Under the pieces are notes generated by a model that was not told the origin of the DNA, searched no databases, and saw nothing but the letters and a program-made list of their open reading frames with translations. The translations under genes and the position numbers were made by a program. DNA of 64,000 nucleotides. Source: Trichuris trichiura (Eukaryota; Nematoda; Enoplea; Trichinellida; Trichuridae). Location of the stretch: positions 186,001 through 250,000 of the forward strand of contig JBAJFE010000057.1 of NCBI GenBank assembly GCA_037903355.1, read 5' to 3'. This document shows, piece by piece, positions 61,672-64,000 of this stretch (the first letter of the stretch is position 1; the number at the start of each line of letters is the position of its first letter).

Positions 61672-61912
61672 TTGAAACTGCGTTTAGCGCACACTCGAAA
61701 AGCTTTAACAAAAATGAAACGAAAATTCAAAATTCGAACTCTCGCCAACCGTATTTCGCATACTGATCCAAGAGATCACCGCTTCAACACCACCCCAAAC
61801 TTAAACCGATATGAGGCCAACTGCTTAAATCGACTTAAAAGGCAGCCTGATAGATAAAGCAGATAAAGGCAATAGAATTGTCCTACTCGACAGAACCACC
61901 TACAACGAAAAA

Positions 61913-62470
61913 ATGATAACTATCTTGAACACCAACAGTTATACACCTTTGCTCAATGACCCTACAGAATTGTCACGGAAGAATCTTCGTTCCCTTCTCA
62001 TCACATACGGCACAGAAACCAAGGAACCAGAAATCATCAAGATAGCGAAGCATCTTAGGTTCACATCAAATTACAGACCCCCTCAGCTCTGCGGCCTGCC
62101 AAAAGTGCACAAACCGGAGGTCCCACTAAGACCAATAGTTTCCACAATTAACAGCACCACAAGTGAGCTCAGCCGATATTTGAAAAAGGTAATCAAACCA
62201 CTAACTGGCAAAGAACCGTCCTTCGTCAAAAATAGTAACACCTTCGTCAACGAAATACGAGAATACCATCTAGAACCGGACGAAATCTTAGTTAGCTACG
62301 ATGTAAAAGATTTATTCCCTAGCATTCCGATTTCGAAAACTCTCGATACACTACACAATCTCCTCAATACAGACGCAAATCTGTTCACCAGAACCAAGTT
62401 AAATCCTTTCCACATTGTCAAGTTGGTATCATTCTGTATGCAAGAAAGCAATTACTTCATGTTTGATAAT
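61913..62470 (+). pseudogene. Penelope B reverse transcriptase, N-terminal part
   Basis: Frame of about 186 residues up to the insertion, carrying YRPPQLCGLPKVHKP, PLRPIVSTINSTTSELS and the catalytic VSYDVKDLFPSIP, all matching element A. It is cut in the segment FMFDN, where element A continues with the block leading to GIPMGS. Beyond 62470 the frame runs only a few codons into the LTR. Confidence 0.88.
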
Positions 62471-62733
62471 TGTGCTTTAGAATGATGCTCTCACTATTGC
62501 AGGACAGAAAAGAGTGGGTGGCTGAGCAGATGACCGAGCAGATGGCTGAGCAGCTGGCAAAGTTGATAGGGTAAGTCACGCAGCGCAGACGGAAGCTGGC
62601 GCGGTCGAGAAGTGCGTGGGCAATTGCGATATAGGCGTACTACGGGGGGTTTTGGGGGGTCGTTGTTATTGTGTCTGTCCGAGTTAGCTTGAATAAAGAG
62701 TTTCGAGTACTGGAGCTGTGAAATAACAATAAT
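62466..62733 (+). mobile_element. Solo LTR (258 bp) with 5-bp target duplication
   Basis: The insert at 62471-62728 starts TGTGC and ends AACA, is flanked by ATAAT on both sides (62466-62470 and 62729-62733), and has an AATAAA near its 3' end (62693-62698). These are the marks of a long terminal repeat left after recombination of an LTR retrotransposon. It is GC-richer than its host. A frame starting at 62483 encodes a short acidic-amphipathic peptide with repeated EQM units that resembles a capsid-gene start, so a small non-autonomous element is an alternative. Confidence 0.75.
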
Positions 62734-63867
62734 AAGTTCTACAAACAATCTAACGGTGTTCCTATGGGCAACCCACTATCTCCTATCCTGTTTGAAATAT
62801 TCATGGAGAGTTTTGAAAGGCAAATGTTGAAAACGGTAGATAAGCAAATAGCCCCACGACTATTCAAAAGATACGTAGATGACATCTTCGTAATTATCAA
62901 AGATGGAAAGGAAGAACAGTTTCTAGAATTTCTTAACAGCGTATGCCCCAATCAAATCGTTTTTACAATGGAGAAAGAATCAAACCGAACCCTCCCCTTC
63001 CTTGACACACTGATTATTCGCACTAATCAAGGACTAAAAACCAGAGTTTACAGAAAACCAACACACACTGACCAATATCTTAATTTCTCATCGCACCATC
63101 CACGCTCAGTAATGCGCGGAATCCTCTCGGGAATGATTAACAGAGCAATCAATTTATGTGATCCAGAATTTCTCCGATCGGAATTCAACTACATTAGAAA
63201 AACATTCTACAAAAATGACTACCCGAAATCTTTTATTGACCAAGTATTCAAGCAAAAGCTGCGCAACCAGGAATCACGGCAACTAAGTAATTTGCCAGAT
63301 ATACGCTTAGTTATCCCCTATGTGGCAGGACTAGGAGAAAAGATTGTCCAGTTAGGAAAACGGTTAGGGTTCCGAGTCTTTTTCAAAGACTTCCTCAACC
63401 TCAGGACAATTCTCCGGAAGGACAAAACGAAAATCCCAGAAAACAAAAGGACAGGATTAGTCTACGCAATCGAATGTCCCTGTTCAGGAGTGTACATTGG
63501 GGAAACGGGCAACACCCTCGAACACAGATTCAATGAACACATAAAGGGGTTAACCACTTATAACAACGCTAAAAACATTCTCAGCAACGGCAACAACCAC
63601 ACAAGACAACGTGGAAGACCAATATCAGACCCAAGGATCACCATGGAGAAGGCAATACTAGCCTCGGCTGTTGTGGAACACGCATCACATTGCAATCTAA
63701 GCCTGGGCGCAAAAGTTTTATGTTATGAAAAGAATGCACGCTTACGAAAAATTAAGGAAGCTCTGTATATTAGAAACAACACAACCTACAACCGAGATAA
63801 AGGAGCGGAAATAAATGAAATATGGACGAATATTGTAACCCGCTTGAATTGTTGCTCGCTCAACTAA
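62734..63867 (+). pseudogene. Penelope B reverse transcriptase, C-terminal part, with GIY-YIG endonuclease
   Basis: Continues the interrupted protein: NGVPMGNPLSPILFEIFMES, FKRYVDDIFVI with the catalytic YVDD, PFLDTLIIRT, YRKPTHTDQYLNFSSHHP, then the nuclease with GLVYAIECPCSGVYIGETGN and Arg in EHRFNEH. The C-terminus (LNCCSLN) aligns with that of element A. The frame is open from the LTR junction to its stop, so apart from the insertion this half is intact. Confidence 0.9.
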
Positions 63868-64000
63868 AATTGGATACACCCGCTCGAACTGCTGACAGAC
63901 AAAGAGAAAAGAACTACAAGGCCCACTTTAAAACACGGCCTTTAAACAGCTATACACCTTGCACGTTACTAGTGCACTTTATTCATACGTCAATCCTTAG
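63868..64000. other. 3' flank of Penelope B
   Basis: Too short to assign; it may hold the 3' untranslated part of element B. Confidence 0.4.

Larger units (their letters stand above)
61672..63867 (+). mobile_element. Penelope-like retroelement B, split by a solo LTR
   Basis: Second copy of the same family, in the same orientation as element A 7 kb away. The coding region is in three pieces: N-terminal 61672 to about 61850, a frame change near 61845, reverse transcriptase part 61845-62470, then the solo LTR, then 62734-63867. Its protein differs from A at many sites but keeps all motifs, so A and B are separate insertions rather than a recent tandem duplicate. Outer ends were not identified. 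Confidence 0.85.

Noticed and set aside
1..64000. Prokaryote-type features such as operons, CRISPR arrays or defence islands
   Set aside because: The window is eukaryotic: split genes with GT-AG introns, ZP and Ig proteins, poly(A) signals and retroelements. No regularly spaced repeats of CRISPR type were seen.

Overview
The window is eukaryotic and very probably from a nematode. The genes are split by short introns (many 47-62 bp) with TTTCAG-like acceptors. They include a cuticlin-type ZP protein, a 284-residue tropomyosin ending in the ELSGY type of tail, and an Ig-domain adhesion protein of the RIG-5/DIP/lachesin type. Penelope-like retroelements, tandem paralogues and modest GC would fit an enoplean (Trichuris/Trichinella-like) worm, but that placement is inference; the nematode call rests on the proteins.

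Layout. 1-8656: no firm gene, apart from a candidate signal-peptide exon at 4123-4174. 8657-13418 (+): three-Ig adhesion protein with a hydrophobic, GPI-like tail. 13419-19807: gene-poor, with an (ATT)n tract and a hairpin. 19808-20822 (+): the membrane anchor and first domain of an M1 aminopeptidase, with no catalytic exons found afterwards. 24335-26393 (+): complete long (muscle-type) tropomyosin. 28829-29377 (+): one unrecognised open exon. 34715-35230 (-): unrecognised, GC-richer coding-like stretch. 36108-39680 (+): second, short tropomyosin gene with a pair of mutually exclusive internal exons and three alternative last exons. 41613-42248 (-): small secreted ZP-C protein. 46260-46946 (-): HAD phosphatase of the pseudouridine-5'-phosphatase type. 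47930-48151: hAT MITE. 49465-49976: large foldback. 53650-56740: tRNA-like repeat and Penelope element A. 57296-60872 (-): ACAP/CNT-1-type Arf GAP, missing its first exons. 61672-63867 (+): Penelope element B, split by a solo LTR.

The genes do not form a pathway. The coherent theme on the left is membrane, muscle and cytoskeleton: two tandem tropomyosins that share their central exons but divide start and end exons between long and short forms. The right-hand third is shaped by mobile DNA. Two Penelope-like elements with reverse transcriptase and GIY-YIG domains lie on either side of the Arf GAP gene, one cut by a self-related hairpin, the other by a solo LTR. Their terminal sequence shares a CTGAAGACG motif with the large foldback at 49.5-50 kb.
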